Shown here in pieces: positions 11,234 through 22,282 of a stretch of 64,000 bases of DNA. The DNA is from Platycnemis pennipes (taxonomy: Eukaryota > Arthropoda > Insecta > Odonata > Platycnemididae): positions 7,815,131 to 7,879,130 of the forward strand of contig OW121854.1 in assembly GCA_933228895.1 (NCBI GenBank), written 5' to 3'. A model generated the notes under the pieces. The model saw only the letters and a list, made by a program, of their open reading frames with translations. It made no database searches and was not told the origin of the DNA. A program made the translations under genes and the position numbers. Positions within the stretch are counted from its first letter, which is position 1. Every line of letters starts with the position of its first letter.

Positions 11234-11899
11234 ATTCCGAAGAATACGCTGCGACACACCCTCTCCTGACGCCGTGAATTATCCCATGCTATACGAATGT
11301 CTCTATAAGCGTGGGCGTATTGGGTCCCCCTTATATGCCACCCGCTCCCGATATCGGCGGCAGCTGTTTCCCTTCTCCGCCTCCCCTCAATATATCCCCC
11401 GTGTCCTGTTTCGACACACTTCCTCATGACCATGGCGAAGGAAGGGGAAGGGGGGGGGGGAGGGGGGGGGGGGGGGGGTGCAAAAGTATCGTCTTCCTGG
11501 CTACGTTCACCCCTTGCCATCGGGTAATCAGTGCTGCTCCCCTGTGAGTTAGTGTGGAGAGGAATTGTGTCACCTAACAACCAATTAGCCAAGCGTCGAG
11601 GCTTGCATCACGATTAAATTTCAGGTGAAAAGGATTGGAAATGAAGAAAGTGAAGTACTATCAGAGTAGTTTGTAGTGCATGATGCATGTAGTATGAACC
11701 AATCCCTTTATTATTATTGTAGCGTCGGGCAAATATCACGGGAGAACACTAATTTCAATAAAGAAAGCGCTGCTTATCAGACTCTCCTTTATTCTTCCTC
11801 ACTCGAAAACATCAACTCCCAATTATCTCCCGCTTCACTCCCCCAGCAACCCACCAACATCTCCCAATCAAACAAAACAAATGCTAGACGTTACGCGAT
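11234..11899. other. Unassigned, with a long G-run
   Basis: It holds an almost pure purine tract (about 11440-11479, mostly G, with runs of more than ten) that creates spurious polyproline and polyglycine frames. No gene is recognised. Confidence 0.5.
11440..11479 (+). repeat. Poly-G tract
   Basis: A nearly uninterrupted G tract with a few A interruptions, capable in principle of forming G-quadruplex structure. Its length is likely polymorphic and error-prone in assembly. Confidence 0.9.
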
Positions 11900-12055
11900 G
11901 CAGATACTAACCATCTAGCTGCATTCGACCCTATTTTGTAGCTTGGTTCCATGTAATACCCTAGTTGCATGTCAATTGTCTACGTTTGGTGATCTTCACC
12001 CCCTGCCACACACCCTCGGGGTGGCTTGCAGGGTATTGCGTGGATACAGATAGGT
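11900..12055 (+). mobile_element. LINE family D 3' end
   Basis: The fragment holds the D-type 3' UTR (taaccatctagctgca... tttggtgatcttcaccccctgcc), the shared terminal hairpin (about 11998-12036) and a degenerate GATACAGATAG tail. No coding sequence is left. Confidence 0.8.
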
Positions 12056-12201
12056 AAAGGATAAGTTTCAATTTGGGGAAATAGTTCGACAAATGAAAAC
12101 GGGCACGGGTCAAAGAGCATATGTAAAATGTGGGGCAGCTCTAATGCCGAGGGGTGGATGGAAATTGAAGCGGCTTTCGATCGTTGGATTTCGAGCTATT
12201 T

Positions 12202-12257
12202 ACATCTACAACTACACGATACCCTGCAAGCCACCTCGAGGGTGTGTGGCAGGGGGG
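12202..12257 (-). mobile_element. Minimal LINE-tail insertion (56 bp, hairpin only)
   Basis: Only the shared 3' hairpin and tail are present (minus-strand orientation: ACATCTACAACTACACGATA at the left edge, GTGTGTGGCAGGGGGG at the right). It is flanked by TATTT on both sides (12197-12201 and 12258-12262), a perfect 5-bp target duplication. This makes it an independent insertion rather than the remnant of a longer copy. Confidence 0.8.
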
Positions 12258-12479
12258 TATTTATGCGAGGCTCTTGAGGGCACTCCTAGGCGAACTTCCT
12301 GCAATTCGAGGTGAAATTCGTAGCTGACATGGAAACCATCTTCTTGGTTGATTTGTGCTCAAACCGTAGTTTTTTCCTGGCAGGAACGAAAATATATCAT
12401 GCATGAATACTGGCCTCTCACCAGGAGGACCCATGGATCGTATCCTGGCAGTGGAATATATTTTTCATTCGTCATCCGT

Positions 12480-12640
12480 CAGGGGCCCTGCTTGAGTGTT
12501 TTATGGAGAACATTCGAGTGCAGTACTCCGTCCGTCGAATGGGACGTATATTCGTGGTCCCATTGGCGCCTTTTTGTTAAGAGCAGGGTAATCCACACGC
12601 CGGGTTTCTCTCCACTTGTTCTCCTTTCCGATCCTTGTAC
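12480..12640 (+). repeat. SINE S1 body fragment
   Basis: The sequence is similar to 9990-10140 (gcagtactccgtccgtcgaatgggacg; ggtcccattggcgcctttttgttaagagcagg; cgccgggtttctctcc). The tRNA-like head is not recognisable and the copy is more diverged than the one at 9893. Confidence 0.85.
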
Positions 12641-12736
12641 CTTTCCTCCAGGTGTGAAGCTCCTATTAGTGCGGACACAGACTTCAAAACACAGACGTTG
12701 ATAATGGGTCGCGAATCGTTCTATGAAAATTTCTTT

Positions 12737-13847
12737 TATCTACATCTACATAATACGCTGCAAGCCACCTCAAAGGTGTGTGGCAGGAGGTGAATTCTGA
12801 CCAAACATGCACTACGTATCATTCATTACAAAGGCTTAGTATTAATATATTAGTCTAAACTGCAATATTTAAAAAGATAAAAATAGCCTACTAAGCATGT
12901 AAAAACGTGCTATTAGTTGGGTTACCTTCAAGTCCTACATGCAACTACGTATCCTATGGATTGAATCACTCGTATTGGACATATTTTCCGCTATTCACAT
13001 CCCTATTTGCACGAGGAAAAAAGGGCATTTTCAATCTGTCAGTTGCGTATTCAATTTCGCTTTTCTATGCTAATTTAGTAATTATGGTCCAGTATACCAG
13101 AGTAAGTTGAGGTTCGCAAAATAATTTAACATCATCACTGAAAATATGATCTTGGAATTTGTTTAAGAGATGAAGTCTAAATTACAACCTGCGATCTGAC
13201 AATGATTCCCAATTTAATTCATTTAATAGACTGGTTACGCTAATAAGGTTATCGTACTGTCCCTTTACGAATCTTGCCGATCTTCGCTGCACACGTTCAA
13301 GTTCATTACTTAGACCGATTTCGTAGGGATCCCATACACTGGCAGCATATTCCAAATGAGGTCTAACATGGGAAACGTAGCTGATTTCTCGAACATGTTC
13401 GTCACATTTACTCATACTCTTTTGATGAATCCCAGGCTACGATTCGCTTGACCCATTATTTCACGTATGTGTTTACCCCAGGAAATATCATGCGTCAGTC
13501 TTATTCCAAGATATTTAATGGATTCCACGTTTGTTATTTCATTATTACTTATTTTGTACGTGCTAGGAGGAGAACAATTCTTTTTCCAAAAATTCATAAC
13601 TACGCATTTATAAAATTTAATTCTAACTGCCATGTATGAACCATTTTTCAATTGCTTTTAGGTCATTATTTAAATATTGTTTATCATTTGGGCATAGAAT
13701 TTCCTTGTACACTACTGCGTCATCGGCAAATAAACGAAGCTTACTTTTTACCACCTTATTTGTATCATTTATGTACAGAATGAACAGGATTGGGCTCATC
13801 ACGCTACCTTGTGGGATACCTGAATTGACTTCAATAGCCGGGGTGGT
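12737..13847 (-). mobile_element. LINE family A copy with reverse transcriptase
   Basis: Minus-strand copy, hairpin tail at 12737-12800, 5' end near 13847. The frames give the reverse transcriptase palm: GIPQGSVMSPILFILYIND (about 13818-13762) and FADDAVVY (about 13724-13701), the catalytic Asp pair. Then come KYLGIRLTHDISW and the C-terminal region HVRPHLEYAASVWDPYEIGL. The reading frame is split by indels at about 13640 and 13410, so it is dead. Flanks AAATTTCTTT (12727-12736) and AAATTCTTT (13848-13856) look like a 9-10 bp target duplication with one indel. The palm type and the non-poly(A) tail fit the CR1/L2 group. Confidence 0.9.
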
Positions 13848-13859
13848 AAATTCTTTCGA

Positions 13860-14278
13860 CACTTACAGAAGCCACCGTTTAGTGTTTGGGTTGTGGGGTG
13901 GAGTGTGCTGGACCGCGTCGACTGCCCGTGGCGTTTCCGCTTCATTGAATCGTCGATCAATCGTCTCCAGTGCCCCGGGGCAGCCAAAACTTTCGCCCGA
14001 CGGATGATTCACTCGCGGCGTGGAGGCCATTCCACGCGAACCGCTCTTCTTCTGCTTCCGTGCTTTCCACGGAGTGAGTCACTCCTCCTCCGCCCTCCTC
14101 GCACCTTCCCGCACTTCCTCCGTTGTCTGCTTCATGTTGGTTGCATGAGTCAACCGTCGAGCGGCAATTCCAACCAGCGATTGACTGATTTGTTAAGATG
14201 CGCCCCCAGGCAGTGCTTTGCCTTTACATAGCGGGGAAAATTCTTAGTTTTGAAGACCTATTTATACCTTATTTTCAG
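13860..14278. other. GC-rich unassigned stretch
   Basis: Unique, GC-rich sequence with short C/T-rich runs (cctcctccgccctcctcgca). No domain was recognised in any frame. Confidence 0.3.
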
Positions 14279-14569
14279 AATGGGGTCATTTGCCATATTT
14301 TTAATAGCCGAATCTGGGAGAGTTTGTAAAATAAAAAGACCTGTATTTTTCCGTTTTTCGATTTTTTTTTGTTATTCGGAGCTGTTGAGACTGCATCTGT
14401 GCGAACAGAACTTCCGAGAACCCCCTCCACTCTCTTCCCTTCCCATAAAAGCGGTCAAGGACGGGAGGAAAATGATGTCCATGATATCAAAGCAGTTTTC
14501 GGTGGGTACGTTTCCATCTAACGATTTCGTGTACAAAATTTCGATTTCGGTTCCGAGATAAACGCCCAT
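14279..14569 (+). mobile_element. TIR family M1, internally deleted copy (copy 2)
   Basis: Left end AATGGGGTCATTTGCCATAT and right end GATAAACGCCCAT are both present. About 240 bases of the usual ~530 are missing from the middle; the sequence jumps from ccgtttttcgatttttttttg to the gactgcatctgtgcgaac block. Confidence 0.9.
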
Positions 14570-15059
14570 GTATTTTATTCCCTGATTCTTGAAACATCAA
14601 TTGGCCTGCACCTTATTGAACAGTTCAAGTGTGACACCAGCTCAAATGCTTAATTCACTCGCATCCTGATGTCGGTGTGAGAGCCTTAGTATTTGTGAGA
14701 TTTTTCCATAACCTACTTTCTCTTGGTTTTTCCGTGCTTTTTTTCCTTGGACTTGAAGACATATGGACGCACATTCATCGTCCCCAATCAATAAGCATAT
14801 GATTTAAGTTACTCCTATGGCTTCCGTGTATTATAATTAAGTAGCTGAGGCGCACATTAAAATTCAACACGAGGAAAAAATGTTAAATTTGTACACAGTA
14901 TACATATTAGGGAATTGGAACATTTTTCGTCAAATTGTATTGTGGATATATCTATGGCTCTCAAGGGGTTTATAGAAAATTAAATCAAATTGAAACCAAT
15001 TTCAACACACAATTACTGCCAATAATCTAACCCAGTCTTCTATAAAAATTGGAATACTT
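14570..15059. other. Unassigned AT-rich sequence
   Basis: No repeat, coding domain or RNA gene recognised. Confidence 0.5.
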
Positions 15060-15845
15060 CTGCAGGGCTGGGAAGTATAACCTGTAGGGCAGATGGTGGT
15101 GAAGGAACGTTGCTATTTTTCAATTGTTAGACCACACTTAGAATATGCTGCTTGCATATGGGACCCTTATGAAGCAGGCTTAATTTACGAATTAGATCGA
15201 GTACAAAGAAGAGCGGCGAGATATGTATAAGGGTGTTACGATAGGGAAAGCAGTGTGTCTGGTATGTTAACCGAATTGGGATGGGAATCGCTGTCACAAC
15301 GCAGGCTGAATTATAGACTTAATCTTCTGGGAAAATTTAAGGAGGGACATATCAATAATGACGTTAATCATATATTGCTGGCTCCGACTTATTTGGTAGG
15401 CTCGATAGTACTAATAAAATTAAGGAGATAGATTGCAGGACGGACAGGTTTAAAATGTCATTTTTTCCGCGTACGATTCGTGATCAGAACGTTAAACATC
15501 GCGTAAATCGGTAATAATTATAGAGGTAATATTCAGAGTAGGTCGATAGTATTTTTTTTTACCTGCATGTTCAAATCAACGTGTGACTTGCATGCAATGC
15601 CTTTTTTTGCATGCATAAGTATCTACGAAATTGGTGTCGGGTTTCAAGGCATGCATGGTATTCATGGGTGTGTCCTACATGAGTGAGATTTGGTAGTTTT
15701 TCTTCTTTTTTCCGTAATTACTTTTGAAGGTGTAGTGTTTGCTTTGTAGTGTTCATTTTTGTTTGTTGTGTCATTGTCCTGGTGTGTATGCACCCCCTGC
15801 CACACACCCTCGAGGTGGCTTGCAGGGTATGTCTTAAATATAGAT
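15060..15845 (+). mobile_element. LINE family B copy
   Basis: A plus-strand frame near 15100-15230 reads RCYFSIVRPHLEYAACIWDP and then ELDRVQRRAARYV before a stop. A later frame gives EIDCRTDRFKMSFFPRTIRD (about 15427-15486), which matches family A closely although the DNA is well diverged. The 3' UTR differs from family A, yet it ends in the same hairpin (about 15791-15829). The copy is 5'-truncated, carries stops and a frameshift, and is non-functional. Confidence 0.85.
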
Positions 15846-16109
15846 ATAGTGCGGAATGAGGCGTAACCGGCACGCTATCGTACGGGTGACAATGAAGCCT
15901 GAATGGTGGTGCTTGGGAAGGGTTGTGCTCCATCTTCCCTGCACAAAACATCGCTCTTAGAAGCGCCATTCATTCCCCAGCCTACTTCACATCTTCTGTT
16001 TATTGAATGTTTTGTTTTTCATTCCTTTCCGCATTGGCGGTTTTGTGTTCATCCGACTACTTATAGTTTTATCGCGCGCAATAACTACTTGATTTGTAAG
16101 TAGCGCGAG
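15846..16109. other. Unassigned spacer between two LINE copies
   Basis: No recognisable element. The sequence is unique within the window. Confidence 0.4.
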
Positions 16110-16850
16110 AAGTAAGCTCATACTTACATGTAGGTAAACATTCCTAGGTACACATACGTGAAATAATGGGTCGAGCGAATCGTAAACTGGGATTCGTCAA
16201 AAGAGTACTGGGTAAATGTGACGATCATGTACGAGAAATCAGCTACTTTTCCCTTGTTAGACCTCATTTGGAATATGCTGCCAGTGTATGGAATCCCTAC
16301 GAAATCGGTCTAAATAGCGAACTTGAACGTGTACAGCGAAGATCGGCAAGATTTTTAAAGGGACGATACCATAACCATACTAGCGTAACCAGTCTATTAA
16401 GTGAATTAAATTGAGAATCATTGTCAGATCGCAGGTTGAAATTCAGTCTTAATCTCTTAAATGAATTCCAAGACCATATTTTCAGTGATGATGTCAAAAA
16501 TATTTTGCGAACCCCAAGTTACTATGGTAGACTGGACCATAATCACAAAATTAGAGAAATTGATTGCCGAACTGACAGATTCAAAATGTCCTTTTTTCCT
16601 CGTACTATTAGGGATATGAATAAAGGTAAATGTATCCAGTACGAGTGTAGCAGGGGATAACGTTGGTAGCTGCATGTTAGTCTAAGAAGTTAAAGCTATC
16701 CCAACTAACAGCATGTTTTTGCATGTATGCTTTGCTATTTTAATTTTTAATTACAAATGTTATGCATGATATGTAGTGCATGTGTGGTGAGAGTTCACCC
16801 CCTGCCACACACCTTAATGGTGGCTTGCAGGGTATCGTGTAGATGTACCT
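16110..16850 (+). mobile_element. LINE family A, 5'-truncated copy
   Basis: It starts in the segment encoding MGRANRKLGFVKRVLGKCDD (16166 onward) and continues through SLVRPHLEYAASVWNPYEIG, with one in-frame stop after LLSELN, to KMSFFPRTIRDMNKGKCIQ and a stop near 16660. The 3' UTR and terminal hairpin end near 16845 with GTAGATGTA. Apart from the single stop (TGA for TGG at about 16412) the C-terminal frame is almost intact, so this is one of the younger copies. Confidence 0.9.
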
Positions 16851-17035
16851 ACATCGCGAGTGTGTGTGGCATGGATACAAAATATATTTTCAGGACTTCA
16901 TTGTAAATGTACACGTATGTACCATATAAAATGGCAAAGCCCGCTTTCGGAATCATCTACGATGCATGCTTTAGTACCTTTCAATATCCTTGCGAGAAAC
17001 AAAACGTGACTTATAATTAATGACAATATTTTTCT
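16851..17035 (-). mobile_element. LINE family E 3' end, abutting a family A tail
   Basis: It matches 9520-9700 over the 3' UTR body (ggatacaaaatatattttcag; tacacgtatgtaccatataaaatggc). The distal half of the hairpin is deleted where it meets the tail of the family A copy, so two LINE tails face each other. Confidence 0.8.
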
Positions 17036-18350
17036 GGGAATTTCCGACGCGATCGTAGTTTTTAATTAAAAAAGATGTTTTGGAATTTTCAAAAGAACTC
17101 CGAACTTGATGGAAATCCCCGAAAATAATATTAAGCCAGCCCTATGATTGGTTTGCTCTCCTCTTCATTCGGTTTACTGATTGGCTAATCTCTTCTTGTC
17201 CTCACAATTTCTCCCTTACACATCGTTAACAACTTTGATTCAATTGTCTTATCCCAGAATTTCATCATAAATATGAATATTTGATACAAACTTTCAGGAG
17301 GAACATAAAAAAGCCTAACTATGTGCGGCTTTTCATAATAAAATTCAATGTCTCATAATCCTCGCATTATTATCCCGTAGTTTTATAAATGGTAGTGAAA
17401 TTAAATTGCTAATATGTTTTACTAATGTCAGGCTCAATATTGGCTGTTCTGTAAAACTGTCAACGTCTCTTGGCTATGAACTCTTATTATGGAGTCTAAA
17501 TAAAAGCAGAAAGGTGTTTAAAATATTACAGGCTAACCATCGATAAATCCAAAAATACTGAAAGCTGTATTATCGAGAATAAAAATATAATATTTAGAAA
17601 AACTGAATAAATTTGCAGTGCGAAACTGGAAAGAATATTTTTCGGACAACATTAGCAGATTTATTGTCTTCATACATTCAGGAAGCGTATGGTGGCCACC
17701 AGGTGATGGATTTGAAGTTTATGATTAAATGCAGTGATATGGACATTAAATTCTCTATTAATCGCTGCCAGAACGATTGTCAGTCACAGTGTGTCTTTTG
17801 TTTCGCATTGACTGTCGCCTCTTGCAGCAATAAATATTTTGCATGAAATGAAATTGATGAGTGCTCTGCGAAAACGTTTACTTGTGCTGGACATGCCCTG
17901 CATCCATTAATCAAAACGGAAGTGTGTGTGAATGGGTTCGGAGCGCCCCGTCGCTCTCATCTGCGTGAAATATCGAGCTCGTTATGGAATTGGGCGGCAG
18001 ATGCGACCCGCTCGAAACGTGAAGAGCTCAGACACCCTCCTATTGGACGGCTTGCAATCGGAGTGAACGGTCACTGCTCGATGCACGGGCTGGTGTTTGT
18101 GGAAGTGCCCGAGAGTGTCTCTGCTGTTCCTTTGTGAGGAGCCAATTTCGCCGGTCGAGATATGTTTGCTTGTGAACAGTTTGGCACCTCGAGTCACGAA
18201 AGTCTCGAGCAAAAGTTGTCCCCATTTCCCTTCACCACAATTCTCTTCTCATTCTAAAATCATCTCAGAGTGTCCGCCGCTCTCCTCGTCGCCGCCATCA
18301 GCTCTTTCTCTCCTGATCTCATTCAACGTGTGTTCGAAATACTTCAGTTG
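17036..18350. other. Unassigned sequence
   Basis: AT-rich to 17900, then richer in GC. A 77-residue frame at 17613-17846 with several Cys and a 71-residue frame at 17922 show no known domain and are not supported as genes. Confidence 0.4.
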
Positions 18351-18880
18351 AATGGGGTCGTTTACCATATTTTTTATTGCCGAATATGATAGAGTTTGTA
18401 AATTAAAAAGACCTGTATTTTTTCCGTTTTTTGATCCGTCAATTATTTCTCGAGTTATAAGCGGCGAAAAATTGATGTTTTTAACCCATTCGGAAAAGTG
18501 GGCGTGATTCCACCTCTGACGTATACCGACTTCGTCCAATCACAACTTAGCCCGCGAAGCTACTTTGCCTTATCGCAATGGGGGGACACAGCTGACTCTG
18601 CCAATAGGTGCAGTGGCGACATCATCTGTGCGAGCACACCTTCCGAGAACCCTCCTCCACTCCCTTCCCCTAAAAGCAGTGAAGGACGGGAGGAAAGTGA
18701 CGTCAATGTTATCACAGCAGCTTTTTCGGTGGGCGTCACCTTTTGCTTATTTTAATTTTTGATTTATGAGTGAATGGTTGTGGTTAAAGATTAATTTTTT
18801 CACTAAAATTCTTTTTTCATTTTCATCTTACGATTTCGTGCAAAAAATTGCGATTTCCTTTCCTAGTAAATGCCCCCATT
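18351..18880 (+). mobile_element. TIR family M1, full-length copy (copy 3)
   Basis: Left terminus AATGGGGTCGTTTACCATAT (18351) and right terminus TAAATGCCCCCATT (to 18880). The internal order is the same as in the other full copies: a TTTGTAAATTAAAAAGACC block, CGAGTTATAAGCGGCGAAAA, a GC-richer middle with the TCCAATCACAACTTAGCCCG block, then GAGTGAATGGTTGTGGTTA. No transposase. Confidence 0.92.
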
Positions 18881-19179
18881 GCAGATTAGGAAGGGAGTAT
18901 GTTTATGAAATTACTATGGCCATGAAGGCCCACAGATTGCCGAGATGTGTTGAGGGAAGGTATGATAGCTACATTAATGCAACCCAATTTCCCAGCTACT
19001 GAATTCTTGGTTGCTTCCAAATTTATTTGATCTCGCCATGTATATCCCTTTTCAAAAAAACTTTAGCTAGTTGTTTTGGTTCAATTAATGTGTTAAGTGG
19101 CCTTAAATACCAAGCATATAACCTTAAAAATAGCCTATACATCCGGATATACCAACTGTATACCGAGGCTGTGTTTGTC
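18881..19179. other. Unassigned spacer
   Basis: A short degenerate stretch at 18920-18990 (TGTGTTGAGGGAAGGTATGATAGCTACATTAATGCAACCCA) loosely resembles the LINE A segment for GRYDNLISVT but is too short and diverged to call. Confidence 0.3.
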
Positions 19180-19184
19180 GGAAA

Positions 19185-19640
19185 CGTAAGTTGCAAGCCA
19201 CCATAAAGGTGTGGTAGTAGGGGATGAATTCACCCAAAACATGCATTATATATGATGGATAGTAAATATTAGTAACAACATTCTGGTCTAAACTTCACCA
19301 TTAAAACAAATAAAATTAACAAAACAAGCATGCACAAACATGCTGTTAGTTGGGTTACCCTTGAAATTCTTATTCCAACATGCAACTACCTCTGCTATTC
19401 TTTGCTATACTTGTCTTTATGTTATTGGATATATTTACCGCTATTCATATCCCTAATTTTACGAGTAAAGAGGGACATTTTGAATTCGTTCGTTCTGCAA
19501 TCAGTTTTTCTAAATTTGTGATTATGGTTCAGTCTACCACAGTAAGTTGGGGTCGCAAAATATTATTAAAGTCATCGGTGAAAATATTATCTTGGAATTT
19601 ATTTAGGAGATTAAGTCTAAATTTCAATTATTAGAGCCAA
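19185..19640 (-). mobile_element. LINE family A 3' end
   Basis: Minus-strand copy with a diverged hairpin tail (19190-19220; one arm damaged: gtggtagtagggg), the family A 3' UTR, and the last ~60 codons of the C-terminal domain broken by indels. The direction is opposite to the D-type tail that follows it. Confidence 0.85.
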
Positions 19641-19812
19641 TTATCCTTTATTACTATACAGATTTTAACCATCTAGCTGCACATGACTCTATTACCTAAT
19701 ATGTACCCCTGTAGTAGCCTATTTGCATGTAAATAGTGCATGTTTGGTGATCTCCACCCCCTGCCACACACCGTCGTGGTGGATTGCAGGGTATATCCAA
19801 ATTGTAGATGAA
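19641..19812 (+). mobile_element. LINE family D 3' end
   Basis: A D-type 3' UTR (taaccatctagctgca; gcatgtttggtgatctccacc) ending in the hairpin (about 19756-19795) and TGTAGATG. It lies back to back with the family A copy at 19185-19640. Confidence 0.8.
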
Positions 19813-20380
19813 GCCACGGTAGCTTAAGTGGCAGAGTCCCTGGAAATCACGGGGTTCCGACTTCGAGACCGGGGAAAGACGGATTTTTTTTCTCTGTGGA
19901 AGTTCTGCTTAGGTCTGCGCCATTCAATACCACTTTCTCAGTTTGGATGGACTAACACTCGCAGGACATATAGGTCATTTCCATGGGACAGGAAAATAAA
20001 TGAGCTCGACCACCCCCTCATAAGAAAACGCATAGGATATAGGGATTGAGTTCACCAACTCCGGTTAAGAGCACCAAGGGCCCATGGACTCCCATGAATA
20101 TTAAGACTCAAATCCCGTCCGTGAATGCCGAGTCATGGCCCGTTGACGAGAACCCATTCTGTGAATACCGCAGTTCCCGCTGTTGGCAGGGAGACGCAGA
20201 GGGCCGCACATTCGCGGCGTCTTCGCCCAAAGACAAGGTCGCACTGAGGAAACCCAAGTCCCGCCCAAAACAATATCCCATGAAAACCCTAATCCATTAA
20301 TCACACCCTACCCTGACATAGTGACTTTTTTATGGAAACAAATACTTTCCAGAACAAAAGAACTCCCTGAGGAAATTTAA
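19813..20380 (+). repeat. tRNA-related SINE-like element (S2), single copy
   Basis: 19815-19880 resembles a tRNA: GGTAGCTTAAGTGGCAGAG fits an A box, and GACTTCGAGACCGGGG fits a degenerate B box with a CCCTGG...CGGGG-type stem. The downstream ~500 bases are unlike SINE S1, and no second copy occurs in the window, so the right boundary is a guess. Confidence 0.45.
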
Positions 20381-20770
20381 CTCGTAGCTCCTTCCTAACA
20401 TATTTCTTCTCCATGCTATCTTACCCTTTCACTCGTCTATAAGATCCTGAGGACTAGTGGAAACAAGGTAGTCGCGAAATCTTAAGTATTCGTGTTTAAA
20501 TTAGTTAAATATTTTACTGTGCATATGCCCTCAATCATGTCTTCGGCATGAGACACGAAGAATCATTTTACGGTGTGTTGAATAGAAAGGTTTTCAGTGA
20601 ACACTCAATTAAAATACCCTAATAAGCTTTTTCAAAAGGTACACAAACGTAGGCAGGATATTCGATATTAGCGTTAAGTGAATAGGCGAAGAAATGAGGG
20701 TGGACATGCTAGATAATGGTAACATGGTTTTAATCTCAATATTAATATTAGCTGAACCATCTTTTCGTTT
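20381..20770. other. Unassigned sequence
   Basis: No repeat or coding domain recognised. Confidence 0.4.
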
Positions 20771-21610
20771 CCTCACCGGCAATCAAAGTCACTTCGGGTG
20801 TCCCACAAGGTAGTTTGATAGGTCCACTCCTGTTCCTTTTGTACATTAATGATATCAATGAGGTGATAAAAAGTAAGCTTCGTCTATTTCTACATCTACA
20901 CGATACCCTGCTAGCCACCGCGAGGGTATGTGAAAGGGAAATATTTGCTGATGACGCAGTAGTGTAGGTACAGGGAAATTAATTCAATGCCGAAACGATA
21001 AAGAATATTTAAATGATGACCTAAAAGCAATAAAAAATTGGTGTCATACTTGGCAGTTAGAATTAAACTTTAAAAATGTCTAGTAATGAATTTTTGGAAA
21101 AATAATAACTCTTCTCCTAGCACTTACAAAATAAGTAACAATGAATTGTCAGACGTGGAATCCATTAAATATCTTGGAATAAGACTGACACATGATCTTT
21201 CCTGGGGTAAACACATATGTGAAATAATGGGTCAAGCGAATCGTAAACTGGGATTCATCAAAATAGTATTGGGTAAATGTGACGATCATGTTCGAGATCT
21301 CAGCTACTTTTCCCTTGTTAGACCTCATTTGGAATATGCAGCCAGTATCTCTACGATTTTAATCTAAATAATGAATTTGAAGGTGCGAATCGAAGATCGG
21401 CAAGATTTATAAAAGGACGGCACGATAACCTTATTAGCGTAACCAGTCTATTAAATGAATTAAATTGGGAATCATTGTCAGATTACAGGTTGAAATTTAG
21501 ACTTAATCTCTTTAACAAATTCGAAGACCATATTTCCAGTAATGATATTAAGAATATTTTGCTAACCCCAACTTCCTATGGTGGACTGGACCATAATCAC
21601 AAAATTAAAG
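20771..21610 (+). mobile_element. LINE family A copy with reverse transcriptase, hosting a nested tail insertion
   Basis: The frame reads [20 protein letters not shown] (about 20784-20843) then [12 protein letters not shown], where it is interrupted by a 52-bp insertion (20890-20941). It resumes with FADDAVV (with a stop soon after), KISNNELSDVESIKYLGIRL, and SLVRPHLEYAASI, then frameshifts. The copy stops inside the C-terminal domain at about 21610 without a 3' UTR, where an inverted family A piece begins. It is a dead copy. Confidence 0.9.
20890..20941 (-). mobile_element. Minimal LINE-tail insertion (52 bp) inside a reverse transcriptase
   Basis: It holds only the shared hairpin and tail (left CTACATCTACACGATACCCT, right GAGGGTATGTGAAAGGGAAA). 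It splits the codons before the FADD motif of the host LINE. TATTT stands on both sides (20885-20889 and 20942-20946), and removing one copy plus the insert restores the family sequence CGTCTATTTGCTGATGACGC. This is the cleanest insertion boundary in the window. Confidence 0.92.
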
Positions 21611-21868
21611 CGATTATGTAATTTCTCGCACATGTTCGTCACATTCACCCAATACATTTTGACGAATCCCAGTTTACGCCAGGAAAGATCATGTGTCAAT
21701 CTTATTCCAAGATATTTAACGGATTCCACGTTTGTTAATTCATTATTACTTATTTTGTACGTTCTAGGAGGAAAACAATTCTTTTTCCAAAACTTCATTA
21801 CTACACATTTTTTAAGATCTAATTTTAACTGCCATGTATGACACAACTCATGTTATTTCTTAAACATC
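21611..21868 (-). mobile_element. LINE family A inverted piece
   Basis: On the minus strand it encodes the CVVMKFWKKNCFPPRTYKIS and KYLGIRLTHDLSW segments, then skips ~45 bases to KLGFVKMYWVNVTNMCEKLH. It joins head-on to the plus-strand copy ending at 21610, and its content overlaps that copy's middle, so this is a second copy or an inverted duplication rather than simple twin-priming. Confidence 0.85.
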
Positions 21869-22282
21869 ACGTGAAATTCAATGAAGCTGTTGACTTCTAG
21901 CAACCGCCGTGGTGAGACGCCGGACTCGCAAACGACACTCCATCCCCTGCCGCACTCCGACAACCCTCGACTCTCCAAAACCCACCCCTACTCCCGGATT
22001 TTCCGACTAGGGGGTAGAAAAGCCCCCCTGTCCTTGCTTCTCGAGGAGATATCTGGGTGTCAGCTGGAGTTCTCACCTTCCCTTTCCCTCCTCTCTCCCC
22101 GCCCTTAACCAGCCGCTGTCGTAGCAACCATCACTCCCTTCCAGCCGACCCCTGCACAGCAATCCACCCCCACTCTCCATCTTCGTATCGCTTTTAATTT
22201 TGAGATGAACTACTCCATGTGTAGATCGTACACATTCGTCCGATTGAGTTGCGGCCTCTAGGACTACTGCAGTAAAAAGATC
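21869..22282. other. Unassigned sequence
   Basis: The middle (21900-22160) is C-rich with compositional frames on both strands. No domain recognised. Confidence 0.35.

Noticed and set aside
11203..11592. Minus-strand frame with a polyproline tract
   Set aside because: Produced by the poly-G tract at 11440-11479; also overlaps the end of the hAT-like miniature element.
13448..13639. Plus-strand frames opposite the LINE copies (e.g. 13448, 13636, 21578, 54641)
   Set aside because: They are antisense shadows of the reverse transcriptase sequence and recur at the same place in each family-A copy.
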